Part shown: in pieces, positions 35,854 to 44,693 of the stretch
How positions within the stretch are numbered: the first letter of the stretch is position 1
Layout: every line of letters starts with the position of its first letter
NCBI GenBank assembly: GCA_000335715.1
Contig: AMYZ01000011.1
Coordinates: forward strand, 1 to 64,000
Source of the DNA: a beta proteobacterium L13
GTDB lineage: Bacteria; Pseudomonadota; Gammaproteobacteria; Burkholderiales; Chromobacteriaceae
DNA: 64,000 bases
Reading direction: 5' to 3'
Notes under the pieces: generated by a model
The model's input: only the letters and a program-made list of their open reading frames with translations
Databases searched by the model: none
What the model was told of the DNA's origin: nothing
Position numbers and translations under genes: made by a program

Positions 35854-36201
35854 ATGTGGTTCAAAGTGAAAAAACCTGCGATTACCATCCCGTTGGAAGA
35901 GGATGTTCGCCGGCACTCGTTGCGGCGTCTGGCCGAGGTGTTCGGCGTACCCGAGGCGTCGCTGTCCCTTGATGCTCGCTTTGGGTATGAGTTGAAGGCG
36001 GACCCGCCTTCCGACTTCAAGTGGAACCAATTCGACATCATTGACGGCGACATCAGGGATGTCGCTGACAAGCGGATTCTCAAAGAGATGGCGCAGGGGA
36101 AGCTGGTCATCCAGACTGTCGGCGACTATTGCGAACACATGGTCCGTTGCAGCAGCATCCATCCCGAAGAAGTCTCCTTCGTTCTTCGGCTACCCCGGTA
36201 G
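35854..36201 (+). CDS. Hypothetical protein in a lower-GC pocket
   Basis: A 115-residue soluble protein starts at 35854 behind GGAGAG. The sequence holds SLDARFGYELKADPPSDFK, FDIIDGDIRDVADKR and IQTVGDYCEHMVRC. It looks like a complete single-domain protein, but I recognise no family. Base composition is lower in GC than its neighbours. Together with the next gene it may be a small acquired insert; an immunity or carrier-type role is possible but not supported. Confidence 0.6.
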   Translation: MWFKVKKPAITIPLEEDVRRHSLRRLAEVFGVPEASLSLDARFGYELKADPPSDFKWNQFDIIDGDIRDVADKRILKEMAQGKLVIQTVGDYCEHMVRCSSIHPEEVSFVLRLPR

Positions 36202-36384
36202 ATTGAACAAAAAGAGGTAGCAAGCAAGTAGCGTGGGCCAAGGCAGGCAAGTCGTGCCCACCGCCTTGTCGGGATGAATGGGTGGGTACGCTGTGCTTAA
36301 GCCTGTCTGTATTGTTTTGTGTTTGAATCAATCTAATACACACCTGCCAAGGTGAATATTTCACGTTAGGTAAACTGCACTCGT

Positions 36385-37011
36385 ATGAAGCCTCGAGATC
36401 TTTTGCTAAAAAATTTAGAGCCTAGGGTTATTCCGTTTTTCAATAGTCATGGCTTTCGGTTTTCGAGAGGAAAGCTTGAGTTCAATCGAACCACAGGATC
36501 CATCAAGCAGACAGTCGGAATTTGTTTGAGCAAGTGGAATAAGGACAATGACTGCACTTTCTGGACTATGTGGGGTAGTTCATCCAAATACTATGCGAAA
36601 TGGCACGAAGAGCAATGGGGTGCTCCCCCGCCGAACAATGCTCTAGGTGGTGATTCTGATTGGAACATCACTGAATGGAAGCGCGGACCCGATAAACACT
36701 TCCAACTTTTGGGTAAACCAGAAGATGCGGATGAAATGAGCGATTTCTTGGCGTGTGTAGCGAGGGCAGGGTTTCCATACCTGGATAGAATTTCGTCTTG
36801 GGTTGGTGTGGCCGAAGAACTGGTGGCTGAAAAATGGATGTTTGATCGAGCAGCAGACTTTCTCCTCATCGCAGGCGAGCACGCCAGAGCCAAAGAGGTG
36901 CTACTTGAAGGCATTCGTACCTTTACAGTCGATCTTCGCCACGACAACTTGAACGAATTGCCGCGTATTGAACAACGTTTTCAAAGGTATTTTGGTGATT
37001 TCATTGCCTAA
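36385..37011 (+). CDS. DUF4304-like hypothetical protein
   Basis: The 208-residue protein starts PRDLLLKNLEPRVIPFFNSHGFRFS and continues FNRTTGSIKQTVGICLSKW, similar to the DUF4304 pattern (a short N-terminal helix, then a strand-rich core). DUF4304 members appear near polymorphic toxin immunity genes and in accessory regions. The gene is clearly lower in GC than the surroundings and uses AAT, AAA and GAT codons freely, which suggests transfer. No partner toxin is seen here. Confidence 0.6.
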   Translation: MKPRDLLLKNLEPRVIPFFNSHGFRFSRGKLEFNRTTGSIKQTVGICLSKWNKDNDCTFWTMWGSSSKYYAKWHEEQWGAPPPNNALGGDSDWNITEWKRGPDKHFQLLGKPEDADEMSDFLACVARAGFPYLDRISSWVGVAEELVAEKWMFDRAADFLLIAGEHARAKEVLLEGIRTFTVDLRHDNLNELPRIEQRFQRYFGDFIA

Positions 37012-37161
37012 CTCAGCAGCACAGTAGGTTGGGCTGAATGGAATGAAGCCCAACGTTTACCGCGTTTGCAAGGGAGGTGGGCCTTTACAGCATGGCCCGG
37101 CAAACAAGGTGGCCTGCGGCCAACATGCCTTGTCCGCCGCGCCGGCAGGACGGCGGCCGGT

Positions 37162-39207
37162 TTACAGCATTGCTGTGCCGTCCGCGTCGCCGTCAACGCC
37201 GGCCAGCGGGCCCAGTAGCTGCTGTTGCTGGTAGTGGTGGCACCAGCTCAGATAGTCGTCTATCGGCATGGGTTTGCTGTAGTAGTAGCCCTGGCCGATA
37301 TCGCAGCCTAGCAGCCACAGCTGCTGCATGGTTTCCTGGTCTTCTATGCCTTCGGCTACCACCATCAGGCCCAGGTGGTGGGCCAGGTCGATGGTGGATT
37401 CCACAATGGCCATATTGCCGCGGTCGTCTACCAGCTTGCTGATGAAGCGCTGGTCGATCTTGAGCTCCTGTACCGGCAGGTGTTTCAGATAGCCCAGCGA
37501 GGAAAAGCCGGTGCCGTAGTCGTCGATGGCCAGGCGCACGCCCAGCGCCACGATTTCGTGCAGGATGGCCATGCCTTTTTCCGGCGAGCTCAGCATCAGG
37601 CTTTCGGTGACTTCCAGCCGCACCAGGGCGGGGTTGATGCCGGTTTCCTGCAGCAGCTGGCGCAGCATGGGCAACAGCTCGGTGTCAAACAGGCTGCGTA
37701 CCGACAGGTTTACCGATACGGCCACGCCGGGGAAGTCGGTTTGCCATAGTGCGCACTGGTGCAGCGCCTCGCGTATGGTCCAGCGGGTAAGCGGTTTGAT
37801 CAGGCCGGAGCTTTCGGCAATGGGGATGAACTCCAGCGGCGAGATGAAGCCTTCTTCCGGGTCGAACCAGCGCGCTAGTGCTTCTGCGGCCACCAGTTTG
37901 CCGGTACGGATATTGATCAGCGGCTGAAAGTGCTGTGTCAGCTGGTTTTGCGCCATGGCGTCGCGCAGCCGGCCAAAACGGTAGTGGTAGCGTATAAAGG
38001 CCTCGTCCTGGCTGGCGTCGTACATGGTGGCCGATTGCCCGTGCTGTAGCGCTTGCAGCATGGACTGCTCGGCCTTGTGCAGCAGCTCTTCCGCGCTGGC
38101 GCCGTGCCGCGGGTATACCGCGATGCCGGCGGTGTAGTCGATGTGTACCGGGAAGCCGCGAATTTCAAAATCCAGATTGTAGCTGCCCACCATCTGGGTG
38201 GTTTTTTCCAGGTCGAATTGCGGCTTGCGCATGTGAAAGATCACCAGCAGCTCTTCGCGGGCAATGCGCGCCAGCATGCCACCTTCGCCCAGCAGCTGGT
38301 GCAGGGTGCCGGTAATGGCTTGCATCAGTTCGTTGGTGGCATCGCTGCCGATGATGTTGCTGATTTCCGGCAGCCGCGACAGCCGCATGGCAATCACCAG
38401 CAAGCCACCGTGCCGCGATTGCGCCTGGCGGATTTCATCCTGCAGCAGCGGCAGGATGCGGGTGCGGTTGGGCAGCTTGGTTACCGGGTCGTGCAGGGCC
38501 AGGAACTGCAGCTGGTCCAGGTAGTGCTGGGCGGTGGCGGTATTGGCCAGCACGCCTTCGTGCAGCTTTTCCTGAAAGCGGCTACGCAGCAGGTTGAAGC
38601 AGGCGGCAATCACCGACACAAACAGCAGCGACGACAGATAGTGCGGGATCTGTACCGGGTCGTAGGGGTAGGCCAGTGGGGTGCCACGCAGTGCCAGCAG
38701 CAGCACGCCTACTTCCAGCAAGAACAGGCCGCTCCACAGCCAGCCTTTGCGCTGGCCTTTGATGAAAAAGGCCATGAACGGGAAACTGTAGGCCCAGAAC
38801 AGGCCGGTGCCGCCCACGCCACCTACCACCACCAGCGCGCCAAATACCACCACGCCACATAGCATCAGCAGGTTTTCGGCCCAGCGCAGATGTTGGCCGC
38901 GGCGCGCCAGACGGATGGCGGGCAGCAAAAGCAGCAGGGCACTGGCCGCTTCTATTGCGCCTAGCAGCGGGTAGGGCGCCAGCAGGGTATTGAACAGCGA
39001 AAACAGCAGGGCAACGACAAAGCCAATGGGGGCAATGGTCAGGACATTATCCCTGCGCTCTTGTTGGCCCAGGATTTCCTTGCTGCCTTGCCCCAGCAGG
39101 CTGGAGACAAAGCGCCACGGCTTGGGTGCGTGTTGTTCGGGTGTCTTGGGCATGGCGTACTTGGCGTTCGGTGTCGTAGCGGTATGAGTGGTACGTAATT
39201 TTCTCAT
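37162..39207 (-). CDS. Membrane-bound EAL-domain c-di-GMP phosphodiesterase with degenerate GGDEF domain
   Basis: The 681-residue protein has six or so membrane helices in residues 55-225. The GGDEF domain follows, with its active site reduced to AREEL, so cyclase activity is unlikely. The EAL domain (residues about 425-665) is intact: EALARW, VSVNLSVRSL, LEVTESLM, LAIDDYGTGFSSLGYLKHL and AEGIEDQETM. It should degrade c-di-GMP, with the dead GGDEF as a possible GTP sensor. It is divergent from a sugar-type binding-protein gene. Confidence 0.9.
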   Translation of the reverse strand: MRKLRTTHTATTPNAKYAMPKTPEQHAPKPWRFVSSLLGQGSKEILGQQERRDNVLTIAPIGFVVALLFSLFNTLLAPYPLLGAIEAASALLLLLPAIRLARRGQHLRWAENLLMLCGVVVFGALVVVGGVGGTGLFWAYSFPFMAFFIKGQRKGWLWSGLFLLEVGVLLLALRGTPLAYPYDPVQIPHYLSSLLFVSVIAACFNLLRSRFQEKLHEGVLANTATAQHYLDQLQFLALHDPVTKLPNRTRILPLLQDEIRQAQSRHGGLLVIAMRLSRLPEISNIIGSDATNELMQAITGTLHQLLGEGGMLARIAREELLVIFHMRKPQFDLEKTTQMVGSYNLDFEIRGFPVHIDYTAGIAVYPRHGASAEELLHKAEQSMLQALQHGQSATMYDASQDEAFIRYHYRFGRLRDAMAQNQLTQHFQPLINIRTGKLVAAEALARWFDPEEGFISPLEFIPIAESSGLIKPLTRWTIREALHQCALWQTDFPGVAVSVNLSVRSLFDTELLPMLRQLLQETGINPALVRLEVTESLMLSSPEKGMAILHEIVALGVRLAIDDYGTGFSSLGYLKHLPVQELKIDQRFISKLVDDRGNMAIVESTIDLAHHLGLMVVAEGIEDQETMQQLWLLGCDIGQGYYYSKPMPIDDYLSWCHHYQQQQLLGPLAGVDGDADGTAML

Positions 39208-39365
39208 GCCATCAGGCAGGTGTCTGTTTTATAGACACAGTTTTTCATGTTAATCGCATTTTGGCACTGCATTGGCACAGACCGGAGGGTGTTAATTCGA
39301 TATTGACGACATATGCTTTCGACTAATACTTACACTGGCTACTTATCGATTTCGGAATGTGCCTC

Positions 39366-40460
39366 ATGCTGCGCACTGTATTGCTTTTGTCTTGCCTGTG
39401 GTTGGCTAGCCCTGTCCTGGCCATGTCGGTGGTGTTTATCAACCCGGGTTATGCCAATGAAACCTACTGGTTCACCGCTAGCCGCAGCATGCAGGCCGCA
39501 GCGGACGACCTGGGCATCAACTTGCGCATTGCGTATGCGGCGCGCAATTACAAGCTGGCGCTGGAGCATACCCGCACCCTGGCCGGCTTGCCGCCAGCGC
39601 AGCGGCCGGACTATGTGATTCTGAGCAATGAATTTGGTACGGCGGCTGAAATGGTGAAGCTGCTCAGTGATGCCGGTATCAAGACCTTTCTGGCGTTTAG
39701 CGGGCGCGGTTCGGGCGCCGCTGCCGAGGCGCTTGGCAAGCCGCGGCAGCAGTTTCCTTTATGGCTGGGGTCGCTGGAGCCACGTGCCAGCGACGCCGGC
39801 TACCTGACCGGCCAGGCGCTGATAGCCCAGGCGCGCCGCGCGGGCGTGCCGCGCATTCATGGCAAGATGCCCCTGCTGGTGATAGGCGGGGACCGCAGCA
39901 CGCCCACGTCGGTGTTCCGTTTGCAGGGCTTGTACCAGGCCGTGCGCGAAGCCGGCGACGTGATTGTGGTGCAAGAAGTGATGGCAGCATGGGACCGCCA
40001 GCGCGCGGCGCGCCAGGCCAGCTGGCTCTTCCGCCGCCATCCGCAGGCGCGCATGGTGTGGGCTGGCAGCGACCAGATGGCCATGGGGGCCATGTCCCAG
40101 TGGCGCGCGCGTGGTGGCCAGCCGGGCAAAGACGCCTTTTTCAGCGGTATCAATACCTCGCCAGAAGCGCTGCAGCTTTTGAGTGACGGCAGCATGAGCA
40201 CTCTGGCGGGCGGCCATTTCGTTACCGGTGCCTGGGCGCTGGTGATGTTGTACGACTACGAGCACGGTAAGGACTTTGCCAGCGAGGGGCTGGAGCTGCA
40301 GCGCCCGCTGTTTGTCCGCTTTGACGCCGCGCTGGCGCAGCGCTATCTGAAGGCTTACAGCGATGCCGATTTCAGCCGGGTGGACTTCGCCAGCTACAGC
40401 AAGGTGAAAAACCCTGCCATCCAGCGCTACCGTTTCAGCTTCCAGGCTTTGTTGCCCTAG
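39366..40460 (+). CDS. Periplasmic sugar-binding-type protein (Peripl_BP_4)
   Basis: The 364-residue protein has a signal peptide (LLLSCLWLASPVLA). The fold follows type I periplasmic binding proteins of the ribose/AI-2 class: VVFINPGYANETYWFTAS, RPDYVILSNEFG, GGDRSTPTSVFRLQGLY and VWAGSDQMAMGAMSQW. No transporter genes accompany it. The divergent c-di-GMP phosphodiesterase is the only neighbour, so it could be a sensor partner of that protein; this is inference. An ATG 9 nt upstream is an alternative start. Confidence 0.78.
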   Translation: MLRTVLLLSCLWLASPVLAMSVVFINPGYANETYWFTASRSMQAAADDLGINLRIAYAARNYKLALEHTRTLAGLPPAQRPDYVILSNEFGTAAEMVKLLSDAGIKTFLAFSGRGSGAAAEALGKPRQQFPLWLGSLEPRASDAGYLTGQALIAQARRAGVPRIHGKMPLLVIGGDRSTPTSVFRLQGLYQAVREAGDVIVVQEVMAAWDRQRAARQASWLFRRHPQARMVWAGSDQMAMGAMSQWRARGGQPGKDAFFSGINTSPEALQLLSDGSMSTLAGGHFVTGAWALVMLYDYEHGKDFASEGLELQRPLFVRFDAALAQRYLKAYSDADFSRVDFASYSKVKNPAIQRYRFSFQALLP

Positions 40461-40491
40461 GCTGCCCGGTAGCCACCAGTGTGGCGGGCAG

Positions 40492-41448
40492 CTATCGCAT
40501 GGTGCTGTGCTCGGCCTGGCGGTGCCTGTCGCTAAAATGACACGCCATCCATTGTTGTATCTCTTCCACAAACAGCCTGACCTTCAGCGAGTTGCGCCGT
40601 GCAGCCGGGTACACCGCGTAAACATGCTCGCGCCCGAAACTCTCACCCGTGCAGTGGTAGTCGGCAAAGACTTGCAGCAGCTTCCCCGCCCTGATGTGGT
40701 GCAGTGCGCTCCAGCGCGGGCAGGGCAAGATGCCTTGGCCTGCGCAGGCAGCGTCCAGTAACAGGTCAAAATTATCCGAGCGGATACGCCCTTGTGGCTC
40801 TACCCGCAGGCTGTGACCATCGCGGGCAAAGAACCAGGCCGGGTTCAGCAGCGGGTGGCGGTACACCAGGCAGCGGTGTTGTATCAGGTCTGCCGGGCTG
40901 TGCAGTGGCGGCGCACTGGCCAGGTAGGCGGGGGAGGCGCACACCATCACGCGGTTATCGCCTATTACCTTGGCAATCTGCCCGGGCAGGTCGTGGTGCC
41001 CCAGACGCAGCGCCAGATCGTAGTTTTCTGCCACCAGGTCTACGTAACGATCCGCCAGGCTGATATCCAGCTCCACTTCGGGGTAACGCTGCATGAAAGC
41101 CGGGCAAAAGCCCGACAGCACGGCACGGCCAAACGATAGCGGCGCGGTGATGCGCAGCACGCCGCGCGGCTCGCCGTCCAGCTCGCGCAGGCGCTGGCCG
41201 ACACGGCCCAACTGCTGCATGGCTTCGCTGGCGGTTTCCAGATAAATGCGGCCCGCTTCGGTCAGCGCTACCTGGCGCGTGCTACGCGTCAGTAGCCGTG
41301 TGCCTAGCGAGGCCTCCAGCGCGTTCAGTGCCTTGGTCATGGCCGACGGGCTCTTGCCCAGTTTTAGTGCGGCGCGCGACATGCTGCCGGTTTCTGCTAC
41401 CGCGATAAATGCTTGTATCGCCTGAAAGGTATCCATCAGTTTTTCCAT
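40492..41448 (-). CDS. LysR-family transcriptional regulator, divergent from the polyamine operon
   Basis: The 318-residue CrgA/PtxR-like LysR protein has the helix-turn-helix FIAVAETGSMSRAALKLGKS, followed by TRLLTRSTRQVALTEAGR. The effector domain includes DISLADRYVDLVAENYDLAL. The start is ATG 41448 or ATG 41436, the second aligning better with the family (MDTFQAIQAFIA). The gene is divergent from potF across about 107 nt and is the likely regulator of the polyamine operon. Confidence 0.85.
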   Translation of the reverse strand: MEKLMDTFQAIQAFIAVAETGSMSRAALKLGKSPSAMTKALNALEASLGTRLLTRSTRQVALTEAGRIYLETASEAMQQLGRVGQRLRELDGEPRGVLRITAPLSFGRAVLSGFCPAFMQRYPEVELDISLADRYVDLVAENYDLALRLGHHDLPGQIAKVIGDNRVMVCASPAYLASAPPLHSPADLIQHRCLVYRHPLLNPAWFFARDGHSLRVEPQGRIRSDNFDLLLDAACAGQGILPCPRWSALHHIRAGKLLQVFADYHCTGESFGREHVYAVYPAARRNSLKVRLFVEEIQQWMACHFSDRHRQAEHSTMR

Positions 41449-41555
41449 TCGGGAAAAAAAGAACTGCGTGCTTCGTACTTTATCCTGCCACGCACTTGCG
41501 CTCATGATGTTTTTACCGCGGCACGCATTGTGCGTACCACACCAGGGAGAGTGTC

Positions 41556-42650
41556 ATGAAAACCACATTGAAAGCCCTTGCCGTCTGTACTGCGGCTGCC
41601 TGTATGCCGCAGCTGGCACAGGCGGCAGCTACCTTGAACATCTACAACTGGGGTGAGTACTTCGCCCCCGATACTATTGCCGGATTCGAAAAAGAAACCG
41701 GCATCAAGGTGCGGCTGGACGTGTACGACAGCAACGAGGTGCTCCAGACCAAGCTGCTGGCTGGTGGCAGTGGCTACGACCTGGTGTTTCCATCCAATGA
41801 TTTCCTGACACGCCAGATTCAAAGTGGCGTGTACCAGAAGCTGGACAAGCGCAAGCTGCCTAACCTGAAAAACCTGGACCCGGCTTTTGTGCCCAAAGTC
41901 AGCAGCGTGGACCCCGGCATGCAGTACAGCGTGCCGTATATGTGGGGCACCACGGCCATTGGCTACAACGTGGACAAAGTGAAGAAAGCGCTGGGCGGCC
42001 AGCTGCCGGCCAACAGCTACGACCTGCTGTTCAAGCCCGAGGTGCTGGCCAAGCTGCAAGGCTGCAACGTGGCCTACAACGACGCCGGCAGCGTGATGCT
42101 GCCGATGGCCATGCGCTACCTGGGCCTGGATCCGAACAGTACCAGCGCCAAGGACTACGAGGCCGCCTACGCCGTGCTGGCCAAAGCCCGCCCTTACGTG
42201 AAGCGGCTGATCGCCACCCCGGTGATGAACGACCTGGCTAATGGCGAGGTGTGCGTCAGTACCGGTTATTCCGGTGCCGTGCTGGTGGCCAAGCTGCGTG
42301 CCAAGCAGAACAAAAACGGCCAGAACATCGCCTACACCATTCCGCAGCAGGGCGCGCCGATGTGGTTCGACAGCATGGTGATCCCGAAAGACGCCAAGAA
42401 TGTCGATAACGCCCACCTGTTCATCAATTACCTGCTGCGCCCGGACGTGATCGCAAATATCAGCAATGCGGTGATGTACCCCAGCCCTAATGCCCAAGCC
42501 GCCAAGCTGATGAGCAAAGACCTCACCGGCGACCCGATGATTTACCCCGACGCCACTCGCATGAAAAGCTTCTGGGTACAGCGCCCGCTGGAGCCTGCCG
42601 TGCAGCGCATCCAGACCCGGCTGTGGCAGAAATTCAAGACCGGCCGCTAG
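41556..42650 (+). CDS. potF: Putrescine/polyamine-binding periplasmic protein PotF-like
   Basis: The 364-residue protein has a signal peptide (LAVCTAAACMPQLAQA). The PotF/PotD hallmarks are LNIYNWGEYFAPDTIAGFEK, VYDSNEVLQTKLLAGGSGYD, YMWGTTAIGYN and NVDNAHLFINYLLRP. It binds polyamines in the periplasm for an ABC importer whose other subunits are not in this window. It is followed 9 nt later by the acetylpolyamine amidohydrolase gene in the same operon. Confidence 0.92.
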   Translation: MKTTLKALAVCTAAACMPQLAQAAATLNIYNWGEYFAPDTIAGFEKETGIKVRLDVYDSNEVLQTKLLAGGSGYDLVFPSNDFLTRQIQSGVYQKLDKRKLPNLKNLDPAFVPKVSSVDPGMQYSVPYMWGTTAIGYNVDKVKKALGGQLPANSYDLLFKPEVLAKLQGCNVAYNDAGSVMLPMAMRYLGLDPNSTSAKDYEAAYAVLAKARPYVKRLIATPVMNDLANGEVCVSTGYSGAVLVAKLRAKQNKNGQNIAYTIPQQGAPMWFDSMVIPKDAKNVDNAHLFINYLLRPDVIANISNAVMYPSPNAQAAKLMSKDLTGDPMIYPDATRMKSFWVQRPLEPAVQRIQTRLWQKFKTGR

Positions 42651-42659
42651 GAGCAGACC

Positions 42660-43781
42660 ATGACCACCGCCACCGGTTTTCTCTACGACACGCTGTTTCT
42701 GCAACATAACGCAGGCCGCCAGACCTACCACGGGGAAGATGGCCTTGCTGACGCCGGCCCCGAGTTCGACTGCCCCGAGCGGCTGGCCTATACCAAGGCG
42801 CTGCTGGACGCCACCGGCATGACGGCACGCTTGCAGCCGCTGGCCTACCAGCCGGCCGACGACGCCACGCTGTTGCGGGTACATACGCCAGCCTATCTGG
42901 CACAACTGGCGGCCAACTGTGCGGCGGCGGATGGCGATGGGGTCGAGCTCGGCCCCGATGCCCGTGGCGGCCCTGCCACCGAGCGCATCGCCCGCGCCGC
43001 TGCCGGTGCGGCCTGCGCCGCCGTGGATGCAGTGCTGCAAGGGCAGGTTGGCCGCGCCTACGCGCTGATTCGCCCCTCCGGCCACCATGCCGGGCCCGAC
43101 TACGCCATGGGCTACTGCTACTACAACAACGTGGCGGTCGCCGCGCGCCACGCCCAGGCGCAGTACGGCCTGCAGCGCATCGCCATCATCGACTGGGACG
43201 TACACCACGGTAACGGCACCCAGCATGTGTTCGAAGCCGACGCGCAGGTGCTGTTCTGCTCGCTGCACGAGGAAGGCAACTACCCGCTGGAAGGCGGTAG
43301 CGAGCGGGACCAAGGCCAGGGCGCAGGCGCCGGCTACACGCTGAACATCCCGCTGCCAGCCGGCAGTGGCTACGCCGCCTACGCGCTGGCGTTCGAGCAA
43401 GTGCTGTTGCCGGTGCTGCGCCGCTTCGGCCCCGAGCTGATTCTGGTGTCGGCCGGGCAAGACGCCAACGCCTACGACCCGCTGGGCCGCATGCGCCTGA
43501 CCCGCCCCGGCTACCGCGCGCTGGCGGCCAGCCTCACCGCTGCGGCGGGTGAGCTGTGCCAGGGCCGCATCGTGATGCTGCAGGAAGGCGGCTACAGCCT
43601 GCCGTACCTGCCGATCGCCACCCTTGGTGTGATCGAGGGCCTCAGCGGCCAACAGGTGGATTTTGACGACCCACACTGGGTGCCGGACCGGCCACTGAGC
43701 AGTGGCGAGGCAGCTGCCGTCGCCCGCGCCCGAGACGCCCAGGGCACATACTGGGCACTGCAAGGAGAGCAAGATGCGTAA
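42660..43781 (+). CDS. Acetylpolyamine amidohydrolase-like histone deacetylase family enzyme
   Basis: The 373-residue zinc hydrolase of the HDAC superfamily has the catalytic RPSGHHAGPDYAMGYCYYNN, the metal-binding DWDVHHGNGTQ, and the third ligand region SAGQDANAYDPLGRM. Bacterial relatives deacetylate N-acetylputrescine and N-acetylspermidine. Its place between a polyamine-binding protein and N-carbamoylputrescine amidase supports a polyamine substrate over a protein one. It overlaps aguB by 8 nt. Confidence 0.88.
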   Translation: MTTATGFLYDTLFLQHNAGRQTYHGEDGLADAGPEFDCPERLAYTKALLDATGMTARLQPLAYQPADDATLLRVHTPAYLAQLAANCAAADGDGVELGPDARGGPATERIARAAAGAACAAVDAVLQGQVGRAYALIRPSGHHAGPDYAMGYCYYNNVAVAARHAQAQYGLQRIAIIDWDVHHGNGTQHVFEADAQVLFCSLHEEGNYPLEGGSERDQGQGAGAGYTLNIPLPAGSGYAAYALAFEQVLLPVLRRFGPELILVSAGQDANAYDPLGRMRLTRPGYRALAASLTAAAGELCQGRIVMLQEGGYSLPYLPIATLGVIEGLSGQQVDFDDPHWVPDRPLSSGEAAAVARARDAQGTYWALQGEQDA

Positions 43782-44640
43782 CGTGACTGTGGCCACCACC
43801 CAGATGGCCTGTAGCTGGGACCGTGCGGCCAACCTGGACCGCGCAGAAGCCCTGGTGCGCGCTGCGGCGGCGCAAGGGGCGCAGGTGATCCTGCTGCAAG
43901 AGCTGTTTGAAACGCCGTACTTCTGCATCGACCAGCGCCACCACCACAACGCGCTGGCGGCACCGTTCGACGGCCACCCGTGGCTGGGGCGCTTTGCCGC
44001 GCTGGCGCGCGAACTGCAAGTGGTGCTGCCGGTGAGCTTTTTCGAGCAGGCGGGCAACACCCAGTTCAACAGCCTGGCCATGATCGACGCCGACGGCAGC
44101 GTGCTGGGCCACTACCGCAAGATGCACATACCGGACGGGCCGGGTTACAGCGAGAAGTTCTACTTTGCGCCCGGCGATATGGGCTTCAAGGTGTGGGACA
44201 CCCGCTACGGCCGGCTGGGCGTCGGCATCTGCTGGGACCAGTGGTTTCCCGAAACCGCGCGCAGCATGGCGCTGATGGGCGCCGAAGTGTTGCTGTTCCC
44301 CACTGCCATCGGCAGCGAACCGCACGACCCGGCCATCCAGTCGCTGCGTCATTGGCAGAATACGCAGCGCGGCCACGCTGCGGCCAACGTGATGCCGCTA
44401 CTGGCCAGCAACCGCGTGGGGGTGGAGCACGGCGAGGCCGGCACCCACATCACCTTCTATGGCGGCTCCTTCATCGCCGGCGAAGACGGCGAGCTGCGCG
44501 CCGAGGCCGGTAGCGAGGACGGTACCATCCTCACCGCCACCTTCGACCTGGACGCGCTGGCGGCCAAGCGCCGCGCCTGGGGCGTGTTCCGCGACCGCCG
44601 CGTCGAGCACTACGGCACGCTGCTGCAGTACGCGGTCTGA
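43774..44640 (+). CDS. aguB: N-carbamoylputrescine amidase AguB
   Basis: This 288-residue nitrilase-superfamily enzyme hydrolyses N-carbamoylputrescine to putrescine, CO2 and ammonia. The catalytic triad is visible: Glu in LLQELFETPYF, Lys in YRKMHIPDGPGYSEKFYF, and Cys in GVGICWDQWFPETAR. AguB-specific HDPAIQ-like EPHDPAIQSLRHW is present. The ATG at 43774 follows GGAGAG. AguA, the preceding enzyme of the agmatine route, is not in this window. Confidence 0.93.
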   Translation: MRNVTVATTQMACSWDRAANLDRAEALVRAAAAQGAQVILLQELFETPYFCIDQRHHHNALAAPFDGHPWLGRFAALARELQVVLPVSFFEQAGNTQFNSLAMIDADGSVLGHYRKMHIPDGPGYSEKFYFAPGDMGFKVWDTRYGRLGVGICWDQWFPETARSMALMGAEVLLFPTAIGSEPHDPAIQSLRHWQNTQRGHAAANVMPLLASNRVGVEHGEAGTHITFYGGSFIAGEDGELRAEAGSEDGTILTATFDLDALAAKRRAWGVFRDRRVEHYGTLLQYAV

Positions 44641-44653
44641 TGCCGCCATCTCG

Positions 44654-44693
44654 GCCCCGTCCCGCCTGTTTGTCAGGCAGGATGGGGCTTTTT
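44654..44693 (+). terminator. Terminator of the polyamine operon
   Basis: GCCCCGTCCCGCCTG and CAGGCAGGATGGGGC form a 15-bp imperfect stem with a 5-nt loop, followed by five T residues. Confidence 0.85.

Noticed and set aside
39220-39238. Hairpin GTGTCT-N7-AGACAC upstream of the EAL protein gene
   Set aside because: It is a short stem that occurs easily by chance and has no supporting second copy.
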